NCBI RefSeq assembly: GCF_023805255.1
Contig: NZ_JAMSCK010000003.1
Coordinates: 644,980-708,979, forward strand
From: Gramella jeungdoensis
GTDB lineage: Bacteria > Bacteroidota > Bacteroidia > Flavobacteriales > Flavobacteriaceae
Direction: 5' to 3'
Length of the DNA: 64,000 bases
Shown here: piece by piece, positions 1-7,822 of the stretch
Numbering within the stretch: position 1 is the stretch's first letter
Layout: each line of letters opens with the position of its first letter
Program-made: the position numbers and the translations under genes
Notes under the pieces: model-generated
The model's input: only the letters and a program-made list of their open reading frames with translations
Database searches by the model: none
Told to the model about the DNA's origin: nothing

Positions 1-1069
1 TTTCTATGCTTATCTTGATAATGTCTTTTATCTGGGCCTCATAACTGCTCTTGTCAAAAAGAGATTCATGGAATTCTCCCTTCAGGATCGCATCCTCATT
101 TTTCAGAAATATTTCGGCCGCTTCACCAATAAGGGTGTTTATGGCTAAAGACCTGAGATAGGCAAGCCTGTCGGCTGTATTGGTAAGACCATTATATTTT
201 GAGGTATTGATATTGTCCTTAACCAGTTTAATAAGGTATTCCAGGGCATAATCCTCGTCTATAAGGCCCAGGTTTATCCCATCCTCAAAATCGATGATGG
301 TGTAACATATATCATCGGCTGCCTCTACCAGGAACGCAAGTGGATGCCTGCAATATCCAATGTCTTTTCCCTCTCTAGTCTTTTTAAGTCCTAACTCCAC
401 CGCTACCTCTTCGAAGAAGTCTCTTTCGCTTTGAAAGAAACCAAATTTCTTGTCCTCTATATTTCTTGAGGGTTTATGCGGGAGGGATTCTTTTGGGTAC
501 TTCGTAAATGCACCGAGAGTGGCATAAGAAAGTCTTAAGCCACCTTCGATTCCCGGGCGATGTTCGGTAAGTATTTTGAAACCGTTAGCATTACCTTCAA
601 ATTTCACGAGATCCTGAAACTCTTTTTCACTAAGCTGATCTTTAAAACGTTTTCCGTTCCCATGACTGAAGTATTCCCCAATGGCCTTTTCACCCGAATG
701 CCCGAATGGCGGATTCCCGATGTCATGCGCTAAAGCTGCCGCAGCCACAATAGCTCCAAAATCGTTCATCTGGTATCCGAAAGTATCCCGAAGATGGGGG
801 TGCTTTTCAAGCAGTTTCTGGCCGGTAAGTCGTCCCAAAGATCTTCCCACTACCGATACTTCAAGACTGTGAGTAAGACGGGTGTGCACAAAATCGGTCT
901 TTGAGAGCGGGATCACCTGTGTCTTATCCTGTAGGCTCCTGAAAGCCGAAGAAAAGATGATTCGGTCATAATCTACTTCAAAACCCAGCCGGGTTTCGTT
1001 CTGTTCCTTTCTAAGTCTTTTATGTGTATCTCCGAATCTTTTAAGCGATAAGAGTTGTTCCCAGTTCAT
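1..1069 (-). CDS. dgt: Deoxyguanosinetriphosphate triphosphohydrolase (partial, C-terminus outside window)
   Basis: This is an HD-domain dGTPase that hydrolyses dGTP to deoxyguanosine and triphosphate, helping to balance dNTP pools. The frame opens at an ATG at 1069 and stays open to base 1, so about 356 residues are visible and the C-terminal part (roughly 90 residues, judging by family length) is missing. Visible family signatures are HTRLTH at residues 62-67, the HD doublet at H115-D116, and GNPPFGHSGEKA just after it. It lies downstream of the ribonucleotide reductase genes on the same strand but is separated from them by a strong terminator, so it is probably transcribed alone. The family call is firm; substrate specificity is inferred. 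Confidence 0.93.
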   Translation of the reverse strand, partial: MNWEQLLSLKRFGDTHKRLRKEQNETRLGFEVDYDRIIFSSAFRSLQDKTQVIPLSKTDFVHTRLTHSLEVSVVGRSLGRLTGQKLLEKHPHLRDTFGYQMNDFGAIVAAAALAHDIGNPPFGHSGEKAIGEYFSHGNGKRFKDQLSEKEFQDLVKFEGNANGFKILTEHRPGIEGGLRLSYATLGAFTKYPKESLPHKPSRNIEDKKFGFFQSERDFFEEVAVELGLKKTREGKDIGYCRHPLAFLVEAADDICYTIIDFEDGINLGLIDEDYALEYLIKLVKDNINTSKYNGLTNTADRLAYLRSLAINTLIGEAAEIFLKNEDAILKGEFHESLFDKSSYEAQIKDIIKISIE

Positions 1070-1197
1070 TTTAGTTGGTAGTTATCTGTGATCTGCAGTA
1101 GTGAATTTTGCTTGGCTAAAAATAAATAAAAAAGACGCCTTTGAAAACTTTCGGCCCTTCATCCTGAATTTATTTCGGCAAACAGAAAATTGAAATG

Positions 1198-1224
1198 AAA
1201 AAAGGGAAGTAATGCCTACTTCCC
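1198..1224 (-). terminator. Rho-independent terminator after nrdA
   Basis: GGGAAGTA (1204-1211) and TACTTCCC (1217-1224) form a perfect 8-bp stem with a 5-nt loop. On the minus strand it is followed by six U residues (1198-1203). It lies 33 bp after the nrdA stop and should end the nrdBA transcript before dgt. Confidence 0.85.
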
Positions 1225-1256
1225 CCCTTCAATTCAAATTTGAATTAGCCAAAATT

Positions 1257-3716
1257 TTAAGATCCGCACATCAGGCAGTCGTCACCTTCACCTTCTTTGG
1301 ACTGAGCGATGATGGCTCTGAGTTCCTCGGGTGTAAGGGCCCCCTCCTCTTCGCTTTGTTGAGAAATTACCGGTTTTGACTGAGCCTGCATTTTTTCAGC
1401 CGCTCTAGCCGGCGCCTGAGTTTCGGTCTTTACAGGTTCTTTTTTAGTTTCTTTTTGCAGCGTAAACTTAATGGCGTCCACGGCTGCTTTGGTGCGAAGA
1501 TAATACATTCCTGTTTTAAGTCCGCTTTTCCATGCATAGAAATGCATAGAGGTAAGTTTGCTGTAGTTCGCATTTTCCATGAACAGGTTAAGGGACTGAG
1601 ACTGGTCTATAAAATATCCTCTTTGCCTTGACATATCAATGATATCCTTCATGCTCATTTCCCATACGGTCTTGTAAAGATCTTTGAGATCCTGAGGGAT
1701 GATATCTATATTCTGTACCGATCCGTTATTACGCATAATGGCATTTTTGACATCTTCTGTCCACAGGTCTCTTGCTACAAGATCTTCCAGCAGGTGCTTG
1801 TTCACCACTATGAATTCTCCTGAAAGTACCCTTCGCGTATAGATGTTTGAGGTGTAGGGTTCAAAAGCCTCGTTGTTACCAAGGATCTGGGAAGTAGAAG
1901 CCGTTGGCATTGGTGCAAGCAACAGGGAGTTTCGCACCCCGTTCTTCATTACCTGTTTTCTGAGTTTAGCCCAATCCCATCGTCCGCTAAGCTCCTCATC
2001 TTTGATTCCCCATAGATTATACTGAAATTCTCCCTGGCTTATAGGTGAGCCTTTAAAAGTGGAATATGGTCCTTCTTCTTTTGCCAGTTCCATGGAAGCG
2101 CTCACAGCAGCGAAATATAATGTTTCAAAGATCTCCTGGTTAAGCTTCTTTGCTTCGTCTGAAGTGAATGGCAGTCTTAATTTGATAAAAGTATCTGCCA
2201 GCCCCTGAACTCCGAGTCCAACGGGACGGTGGCGCATATTTGAATTCTCAGCTTCCTTTACAGGATAGTAGTTCCTGTCGATCACCTTGTTCAGGTTTTT
2301 GGTAACTCTTTTTGTGATCTTGAACAGTTCCTTGTGATCAAATTCTTCTCCCTTAACGAACATTGGCAGCGCGATAGAGGCAAGGTTGCATACCGCTACT
2401 TCATCTTCGCTGGTATATTCGAGGATCTCGGTACAAAGGTTAGAAGACCTGATGGTTCCAAGATTTTTTTGGTTGGACTTACGGTTGGCCGCATCTTTAT
2501 AAAGCATATAAGGAGTTCCGGTCTCGATCTGTGATTCCATGATCTTTTCCCAAAGTTCGCGGGCCTTGATCGTTCTACGACCCTTATCTTCGGCCTCATA
2601 TTTTTCATAAAGCTTTTCGAATTCTTCGCCGTAAGTATCAAAAAGCCCCGGGCATTCGTTAGGGCACATAAGAGTCCATTTTCCATCTTCCTGAACCCGT
2701 TTCATGAACAGGTCGGGCATCCACATGGCGTAGAAAAGGTCACGTGCACGCATTTCCTCTTTTCCGTGGTTCTTCTTGAGGTCGAGAAAATCAAAGATGT
2801 CGGCATGCCATGGTTCCACATAAATGGCGAATGAACCTTTTCTCTTTCCTCCACCCTGGTCCACATAACGGGCGGTGTCGTTGAAAACTCTTAACATGGG
2901 AACAATTCCATTAGATGTCCCGTTGGTTCCCGAAATATAAGAGCCTGTAGCACGTACGTTATGAATTGAAAGTCCAATCCCACCGGCCGATTGTGAGATC
3001 TTTGCAGTTTGCTTCAGGGTGTCATAGATACCATCGATGCTGTCATCCTTCATTGTTAGCAGGAAGCAGGAAGACATCTGTGGTTTTGGAGTTCCTGAAT
3101 TGAAAAGTGTTGGGGTAGCGTGTGTAAAATACTTTTTAGACATCAGCTCATAGGTCTCTATGGCTGCATCCAGGTCGTCTATATGTATCCCTATGGAAAC
3201 CCGCATAAGCATATGCTGTGGACGCTCGGCGATCTCCCCGTTAAGTTTCAACAGGTAGGATCTTTCCAGGGTCTTGAATCCGAAGTAATCGTATCCAAAG
3301 TCACGGTTATAAATGATCGTGGAATCCAGTTTTTCGCTGTTATCCATGATCACCTTATAGACTTCATCTGAGATGAGCGGAGCTTTTTCACCTGTTCGGG
3401 GATTCACATACTCATAAAGATCGGTCATTACCTCAGAGAAGGTCTTCTTGGTATTTTTATGCAGGTTAGAGACAGATATCCTCGCAGCAAGCTTTGCGTA
3501 ATCAGGGTGGGAGGTCGTCATGGTAGCGGCGATCTCGGCAGCCAGGTTATCCAGTTCACTGGTGGTCACATTGTCATAAAGGCCTTCAATGACCCTCATC
3601 GCCACTTTTACCGGGTCTACCAGTTCGTTAAGCCCGTAGCAGAGTTTTTTAACCCTGGCGGTAATTTTGTCGAACATAACGGGCTCCTTCCTCCCGTCTC
3701 TTTTAACTACATACAT
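1257..3716 (-). CDS. nrdA: Ribonucleoside-diphosphate reductase class Ia, alpha subunit
   Basis: This is the large catalytic subunit of aerobic ribonucleotide reductase, which makes dNDPs from NDPs. The 819 residues begin with an ATP-cone (about 1-95, starting [13 protein letters not shown]), then the all-alpha N-domain and the ten-stranded barrel with the NLCTEI and MPTASTSQ segments. The protein ends in the redox pair CLMCGS at 814-819, which passes electrons from thioredoxin or glutaredoxin. A low-complexity K/E/Q/P/A stretch (about 765-800) links barrel and tail. The beta subunit gene lies 153 bp upstream on the same strand, so the order is nrdB-nrdA, as is common in flavobacteria. The ATP-cone implies dATP feedback inhibition. 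Confidence 0.97.
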   Translation of the reverse strand: MYVVKRDGRKEPVMFDKITARVKKLCYGLNELVDPVKVAMRVIEGLYDNVTTSELDNLAAEIAATMTTSHPDYAKLAARISVSNLHKNTKKTFSEVMTDLYEYVNPRTGEKAPLISDEVYKVIMDNSEKLDSTIIYNRDFGYDYFGFKTLERSYLLKLNGEIAERPQHMLMRVSIGIHIDDLDAAIETYELMSKKYFTHATPTLFNSGTPKPQMSSCFLLTMKDDSIDGIYDTLKQTAKISQSAGGIGLSIHNVRATGSYISGTNGTSNGIVPMLRVFNDTARYVDQGGGKRKGSFAIYVEPWHADIFDFLDLKKNHGKEEMRARDLFYAMWMPDLFMKRVQEDGKWTLMCPNECPGLFDTYGEEFEKLYEKYEAEDKGRRTIKARELWEKIMESQIETGTPYMLYKDAANRKSNQKNLGTIRSSNLCTEILEYTSEDEVAVCNLASIALPMFVKGEEFDHKELFKITKRVTKNLNKVIDRNYYPVKEAENSNMRHRPVGLGVQGLADTFIKLRLPFTSDEAKKLNQEIFETLYFAAVSASMELAKEEGPYSTFKGSPISQGEFQYNLWGIKDEELSGRWDWAKLRKQVMKNGVRNSLLLAPMPTASTSQILGNNEAFEPYTSNIYTRRVLSGEFIVVNKHLLEDLVARDLWTEDVKNAIMRNNGSVQNIDIIPQDLKDLYKTVWEMSMKDIIDMSRQRGYFIDQSQSLNLFMENANYSKLTSMHFYAWKSGLKTGMYYLRTKAAVDAIKFTLQKETKKEPVKTETQAPARAAEKMQAQSKPVISQQSEEEGALTPEELRAIIAQSKEGEGDDCLMCGS

Positions 3717-3835
3717 ACGCTACAATTTTAGGTCAGGAACACAGGAATCTTGAAATAAGGTACTGAGGGTCCCTGCCGGGAAAAAACCCGGAGTTGGAAA
3801 ATCTATTATTTCGGGTGAAAAATTAAAGTTCAACA

Positions 3836-3861
3836 TGCGCCGCGTTGGGGGACACGGCGCA
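3836..3861. other. Hairpin in the nrdB-nrdA spacer
   Basis: TGCGCCG (3836-3842) pairs with CGGCGCA (3855-3861) directly after the nrdB stop. There is no U-run, so it looks more like an mRNA processing or stability hairpin between the two cistrons than a terminator. A second short stem, CCGGG/CCCGG around an A6 loop, lies at 3776-3791. Confidence 0.45.
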
Positions 3862-3869
3862 GTTGCGCT

Positions 3870-4847
3870 TTAGAAATCAGCATCGAAGCTGATCTCATCT
3901 GATTCTTTATCTTTATTCATCACACCTGCCTTCTGGTACTCACTTACGCGTTTTTCGAAGAAATTGGTTTTACCCTGCAGGTTGATCATATCCATGAAAT
4001 CGAATGGGTTGGCCACATTGTATACTTTTTCGCATTCCAGTTCTACCAGGAGCCTGTCTGTCACGAACTCAAGATACTGTGTCATTAGTTTGGAGTTCAT
4101 ACCAATAAGACTAACGGGGAGTGACTCAGTAATGAATTCTCTTTCTATATTCAATGCATCAACGATGATCTCTTTTATTCTTTCTTTTGGCACCTTGTTC
4201 ACAAGGTGATTGTTGTGAAGGTGAACGGCAAAATCACAATGCATGCCTTCATCTCTCGAGATTAGCTCATTAGAGAAGGTAAGTCCAGGCATGAGTCCGC
4301 GTTTCTTCAGCCAGAAGATCGAGCAGAAAGCGCCAGAGAAGAAGATGCCTTCAACTGCTGCAAAAGCAATCAGTCTTTCTGCAAAAGAGTCTGACTCTAT
4401 CCACTTAAGAGCCCATTCCGCTTTTTTCTTGATGGCAGGAAATACTTCAATGGCTTTGAACAGCTTGTCTTTCTCCTTGTCGTCTTTTACATAAGTATCG
4501 ATAAGAAGCGAGTAAGTTTCAGAATGGATGTTCTCCATCATTATCTGGAAGCCATAGAAGAATTTGGCTTCAGAATACTGAACTTCATTCACGAAGTTTT
4601 CTGCCAGGTTCTCATTTACGATCCCGTCTGATGCCGCAAAAAAGGCAAGTATGTGTTTTATGAAATAGCGCTCGTCAGAATTAAGCTTGTGGTTCCAGTC
4701 GTTAAGATCCTGGTGAAGATCTATCTCTTCTGCAGTCCAGAAACAAGCCTCCATTTTTTTATACCAGTCCCAGATATCATGATGTTTTATCGGGAAGATC
4801 ACAAAGCGATCTTTATTATCCTGCAAAATGGGTTCCGTCTGCGCCAT
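3870..4847 (-). CDS. nrdB: Ribonucleoside-diphosphate reductase class Ia, beta subunit
   Basis: This is the small subunit that houses the diiron-tyrosyl radical cofactor (325 residues, normal length). The metal and radical residues fit the eukaryote-like class Ia pattern: D74 in [13 protein letters not shown]105 and H108 in ENIHSETY, and the radical tyrosine Y112 four residues later. Later ligands lie in the EGIFFSGAF and [10 protein letters not shown] segments. The start at 4847 is the first ATG in frame and gives the usual MAQTEPIL beginning. It is first in the nrdB-nrdA pair, and a 560-bp spacer with repeats and a hairpin lies upstream, so regulation is probably exerted there. Confidence 0.97.
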   Translation of the reverse strand: MAQTEPILQDNKDRFVIFPIKHHDIWDWYKKMEACFWTAEEIDLHQDLNDWNHKLNSDERYFIKHILAFFAASDGIVNENLAENFVNEVQYSEAKFFYGFQIMMENIHSETYSLLIDTYVKDDKEKDKLFKAIEVFPAIKKKAEWALKWIESDSFAERLIAFAAVEGIFFSGAFCSIFWLKKRGLMPGLTFSNELISRDEGMHCDFAVHLHNNHLVNKVPKERIKEIIVDALNIEREFITESLPVSLIGMNSKLMTQYLEFVTDRLLVELECEKVYNVANPFDFMDMINLQGKTNFFEKRVSEYQKAGVMNKDKESDEISFDADF

Positions 4848-4940
4848 ATTAATTTGTTTGTTGGTCTTAGTTAGTTTTGGTGAAAAGTGTTTAACAAATA
4901 TTTAAAAATGAGACATATAATGAAAGAATTTGGCGCAAAC

Positions 4941-4962
4941 GTTTTCAACAAAGTTTTCAACA
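4941..4962. promoter_or_regulatory. Tandem GTTTTCAACA repeats upstream of nrdB
   Basis: The decamer GTTTTCAACA occurs at 4941-4950 and again at 4953-4962, a 12-bp period, about 95 bp upstream of the nrdB start. Each copy contains TTTTCAACA, one mismatch from the general DnaA-box pattern TTWTNCACA. A regulatory role, by DnaA or another factor, is inference. No clear NrdR palindrome was seen. Confidence 0.35.
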
Positions 4963-5141
4963 CGCAGTTTTTCTTTGTTTTCATACTTTCCTGTTAAAAC
5001 ACATATTTAAATAACTGAAAAACAATTAATTATAAGTTGTTAATAATTTTATGACCAAAAAAATCAAAACTGTTATTCGGAGAGATTAACAATGCCTCAA
5101 AACAGTCTGAAACAGGTGGGGGAGAAGGCTTATTTATAAGT

Positions 5142-5169
5142 GAAAACCGGCAAATTATTGCCGGTTTTC
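5142..5169. terminator. 12-bp perfect hairpin, probable bidirectional terminator
   Basis: GAAAACCGGCAA (5142-5153) and TTGCCGGTTTTC (5158-5169) form a perfect 12-bp stem with a 4-nt ATTA loop. The GC core flanked by A/T tracts suits termination in either direction. It lies 240 bp past the DUF3109 gene on the minus strand, beyond the 26-codon ORF at 5278-5358. Confidence 0.6.
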
Positions 5170-5277
5170 CAGAAAACAGAATTACCTAATTCCTTGGTTG
5201 GTCCACCTATAAAATTTGTGGGTAGATAATCCAATTTTTAACTGATCTTTTAAACTTATCCGGGCCATAGGCCTGGA

Positions 5278-5358
5278 TTATTTTTCTTCTTTACGGGGGA
5301 TAAAAAAAGATCGGGGATCCTTTTCGACAATTTTCCTCTTCTGAGGATCGGAAGACAT
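5278..5358 (-). CDS. Candidate 26-residue basic microprotein
   Basis: A short frame from ATG 5358 to TAA 5278 encodes a highly charged peptide (starts MSSDPQKRKIVEKDPRSFF, ends IPRKEEK). It sits in a 560-bp stretch with no other gene, between the DUF3109 gene and a strong hairpin on the same strand, so it could be the reading frame of a short transcript. I do not recognise a family. The evidence is position and non-random composition only; it may equally be a chance ORF in a non-coding RNA. Confidence 0.3.
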   Translation of the reverse strand: MSSDPQKRKIVEKDPRSFFIPRKEEK

Positions 5359-5410
5359 TAAATATAACAAATTCCAGGCAGAAAATTTAATTTAAGACCT
5401 GGAAATTGAT

Positions 5411-5995
5411 CTATTTGGAGTCTTTGGGTTTAGACATGCTTGCAGCCACTTCTTCAAGTTCTTTATACCAGTCTTCGCCATATTTTCTGATCAGGGCGTC
5501 CTTTACGAATTTATAGATAGGTACCTGGAGCTCGGCTCCAAGGCTGCAGGCGTCATCACAGATCTCCCAGCGATGGTAATTAACCGCCGAAAATGAAGAG
5601 TATTCCTGTATCCTTACAGGGTAGAGATGGCAGGAGACCGGCTTTTTCCAGTTTATTTCCCCTGCATTATATGCTTCCTCTATCCCACAAAGCGCTGTGC
5701 CTTTATCGTCAAAGGTCACGTAGGCGCAGTCGGCATCATCGATCAAAGGGGTCTCTAATTCCCCATTCTCACGGGTGATATATACTCCCTGCCTTTCAAT
5801 AGCTTCAATACCTTCTTTTCTAAGGTAAGGTTTCACTTTGGGGTAGATTTCTTCCATAATAGCCTTTTCTTCTGGCTCCACAGGAGCGCCCGCCTCACCG
5901 TCTATACAGCAGGCTCCTTTGCAGGCTGAAAGGTTGCACACAAAATCATATTTGATGATCTCTTCAGATACTAAAGTTTTTCCAAGTTGAAACAT
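5411..5995 (-). CDS. DUF3109 family cysteine-rich protein
   Basis: The 194-residue protein matches the DUF3109 family by its cysteine pattern: CNLSACKGACC near residues 21-31, an isolated Cys in DDADCAYV, CGIEEAY, SCHLYPVR, and CDDACSLG. These conserved cysteines resemble those of YkgJ-like putative iron-sulfur or zinc cluster proteins. No membrane segment or signal peptide is seen, so it should be cytosolic. Function is unknown. A TATCTTTG motif lies only a few bases upstream of the start codon, so the transcript may be nearly leaderless. Confidence 0.85.
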   Translation of the reverse strand: MFQLGKTLVSEEIIKYDFVCNLSACKGACCIDGEAGAPVEPEEKAIMEEIYPKVKPYLRKEGIEAIERQGVYITRENGELETPLIDDADCAYVTFDDKGTALCGIEEAYNAGEINWKKPVSCHLYPVRIQEYSSFSAVNYHRWEICDDACSLGAELQVPIYKFVKDALIRKYGEDWYKELEEVAASMSKPKDSK

Positions 5996-5999
5996 GTTG

Positions 6000-6007
6000 C
6001 AAAGATA
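6000..6007 (-). promoter_or_regulatory. Possible -7 element of the DUF3109 gene (leaderless)
   Basis: On the minus strand TATCTTTG fits the Bacteroidota -7 pattern TAnnTTTG and ends 5 bases before the ATG at 5995. No good TTG element is seen at the right distance. If it is used, transcription would start at or next to the start codon. Confidence 0.35.
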
Positions 6008-6075
6008 AATTTCTGCCTCTTAGAACGAAGAAAAATGGGATAGAAAATTCACATAAATTTAACCTGGTATCCCGA

Positions 6076-6105
6076 TTGTCAATCAGATAAGTTGAAGTAC
6101 TTTTG
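6076..6105 (+). promoter_or_regulatory. Bacteroidota-type promoter for the marC operon
   Basis: TTG at 6076-6078, a 19-nt spacer, and TACTTTTG at 6098-6105 match the flavobacterial consensus TTG-N19-TAnnTTTG. The expected start near 6112 lies downstream of the ATG at 6103 and upstream of the ATG at 6130. This decides the marC start in favour of 6130. Confidence 0.75.
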
Positions 6106-6129
6106 CCCGCAATTTTAAAACGGGGTGCT

Positions 6130-6711
6130 ATGTTTAACGTGCTGGATTTTAGGGAGGTATTTACCGCCGGGATGGTGCTTTTTGCAGTGATCGATATCAT
6201 TGGAAACATTCCGATAATTATCGATCTCAGGGCTAAAGTGGGACATATTCAAAGTGAAAAAGCCTCTATTGTGGCTGGGATCATTATGGTTGTCTTTTTA
6301 TTTGTGGGGAAGGAAATCCTCAGGCTTATCGGGATCGATGTAAATTCCTTTGCCGTTGCGGGTTCGTTTATCCTGTTCTTCCTGGCCCTGGAGATGATAC
6401 TCGGGATAAGTCTTTATAAGGATGATGCGCCAGAGACGGCTTCTATAGTGCCGCTCGCGTTTCCGCTCATTGCGGGTGCCGGTACAATGACCTCGTTGGT
6501 TTCCTTGCAGGCTGAATATGAAATGGTAAATATCATTGTGGCTATCATTATCAATATTATCTTTGTGTACGCGGTCCTGAAATCTTCGGCCAAGATCGAA
6601 AGGTTTCTGGGTAGTCAGGGAATTAATGTAATAAGAAAGGTTTTTGGTGTGATATTGCTCGCTATCGCAGTGAAGCTGTTCGCCGAGAACATTCAGAGCC
6701 TTTTTTCATGA
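6130..6711 (+). CDS. MarC family integral membrane protein
   Basis: This is a six-helix inner-membrane protein of the MarC/YhgN family. The family's transport function is unproven; the old link to multiple antibiotic resistance was withdrawn for the E. coli member. Typical features are VIDIIGNIPIIIDL in helix 1 and PLAFPLIAGAGTMTSL in the middle, with 193 residues in all. A longer frame starts at 6103, but a promoter -7 element overlaps that ATG, so 6130 is chosen. The stop overlaps the next start (ATGA), showing translational coupling to the small membrane protein that follows. Confidence 0.9.
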   Translation: MFNVLDFREVFTAGMVLFAVIDIIGNIPIIIDLRAKVGHIQSEKASIVAGIIMVVFLFVGKEILRLIGIDVNSFAVAGSFILFFLALEMILGISLYKDDAPETASIVPLAFPLIAGAGTMTSLVSLQAEYEMVNIIVAIIINIIFVYAVLKSSAKIERFLGSQGINVIRKVFGVILLAIAVKLFAENIQSLFS

Positions 6712-6902
6712 AGTATTTTATTTATACCATAATATTTTTAGCCCTTGTATTTATTGGGATAAGTGTGAGCGTACTCGATTTTCAGAATCTTACTGAAGGA
6801 GATAGCGGTAATGCCCTTGTTGTGATACTCGCAAGTCTTTGCGTGATCGCATTGATGGCGATCCTGCTGGTTTCAAGGAGCATATCTAAAAAGCATAGTT
6901 AG
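6708..6902 (+). CDS. Small two-helix membrane protein
   Basis: The 64-residue protein has two hydrophobic segments (about 4-23 and 37-57) joined by a short polar loop, with a basic tail (SISKKHS). It overlaps marC by four bases and is followed 5 bp later by a flavoprotein gene, so the three form one operon. I do not recognise a named family. It may be a partner or assembly factor of MarC, which is inferred from coupling only. Confidence 0.75.
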   Translation: MKYFIYTIIFLALVFIGISVSVLDFQNLTEGDSGNALVVILASLCVIALMAILLVSRSISKKHS

Positions 6903-6907
6903 AAGTT

Positions 6908-7525
6908 ATGGATTTCGATGTGCTTATAATAGGGGGAGGGGCTGCAGGAATGTCCTGTGCCCTGGTCATAGGTTCGGCTATGGAAAAACCCTACGCAGAA
7001 AACAAAAAGGCGGGAATTATCCTGCATCAGAAAAGTTCGCATTTACAGTCGGCACTGCTTAAAAATGTCTTTGGGATAGAACCTGGGACCCATGGAGGTG
7101 AGCTGCTTAAAAAAGGCATGTCGCATCTGGAAACCTTGTATCCCCAGGTGAAGACAATCACAAAGGAAAAGGTGAAGGAAGTGGTGGAGTTGGATGAAGG
7201 CTTCAGGGTGATCACCAATAAAGCGGAGTATACTTCGGCTAAAATTGTGGTGGCTGTTGGCTATACAAGTCCTTTCCGGATATCCGGACTGGAAGACTAT
7301 CTTATCCCTCATAAAAAGGCCAAGCTTTCCAAGAACAGGATACAGCTTAAGAACGAGGATCATCTGGTAAAACCGGGACTTTATGTGGCCGGTACTCTGG
7401 CGGGATGGCGTAGCCAGTTTGCAATTGCAAGCGGTAGTGGTTCTGCCGTTGCGACAGATATACTTAGCGTTTGGAACGGTGAGCACACCAAGGTGCACGA
7501 TAAATTAATCGAAGAAAAAGAATAG
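6908..7525 (+). CDS. Minimal FAD-dependent oxidoreductase, thioredoxin-reductase-like
   Basis: The 205-residue protein starts with an FAD-binding Rossmann motif (IIGGGAAGMSCAL, about 7-19) and ends with the second FAD signature of thioredoxin reductases (GLYVAGTLAGWRSQFAIASGSG). It is about 100 residues shorter than thioredoxin reductase: the NADPH-binding domain and the CxxC redox pair between the two FAD halves are absent. It is therefore probably not a disulfide reductase, and the electron donor is unknown. It is the third gene of the marC operon. Its 3' end overlaps the convergent gene at 7505-7807 by 21 bp. Confidence 0.82.
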   Translation: MDFDVLIIGGGAAGMSCALVIGSAMEKPYAENKKAGIILHQKSSHLQSALLKNVFGIEPGTHGGELLKKGMSHLETLYPQVKTITKEKVKEVVELDEGFRVITNKAEYTSAKIVVAVGYTSPFRISGLEDYLIPHKKAKLSKNRIQLKNEDHLVKPGLYVAGTLAGWRSQFAIASGSGSAVATDILSVWNGEHTKVHDKLIEEKE

Positions 7526-7807
7526 AAGGCTTAAAGGGACGCTGATCACTGCGAAGACCATAAAGCTTTGCTGGAGATTTCTAAGAATAAGGGCTCGTTT
7601 TAACTGCCTGGTGAATTGCGGATCGGTATTGAGCCTTATTTGTTTCTTCAGAAGTTTTCTGGATACATTGGAAGAATTTATAAGTATATCTCTTTGAAGA
7701 AAAAGAGAGGTGCTGTTATCCATAAGCCGGAAGGCAACCGCAATTATAAAGAAAAGCAGGGGGGTAAATGGCCAGAGAGTTGACAGATATGCAATGAATT
7801 TTTCCAC
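7505..7807 (-). CDS. Small membrane protein, unknown
   Basis: The 100-residue protein has an N-terminal hydrophobic segment (about 9-27), a basic cytosolic-type middle (LLKKQIRLNTDPQFTRQLKRAL) and a second hydrophobic segment (about 82-99) running to the C-terminus (FFFFD). It lies 15 bp downstream of the S41 peptidase stop on the same strand, so it is likely the last gene of that operon. Its end overlaps the convergent flavoprotein gene by 21 bp. No family is recognised. Confidence 0.6.
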   Translation of the reverse strand: MEKFIAYLSTLWPFTPLLFFIIAVAFRLMDNSTSLFLQRDILINSSNVSRKLLKKQIRLNTDPQFTRQLKRALILRNLQQSFMVFAVISVPLSLLFFFFD

Positions 7808-7822
7808 TGGAAAACCAAATTA

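Noticed and set aside
2334..2686. Frames inside nrdA on both strands, and similar ones inside other long genes
   Set aside because: They overlap strongly supported genes and show no protein motifs; they are shadows of the real coding frame.
4848..5000. NrdR box upstream of nrdB
   Set aside because: No palindrome close to ACACWATATATWGTGT was found.
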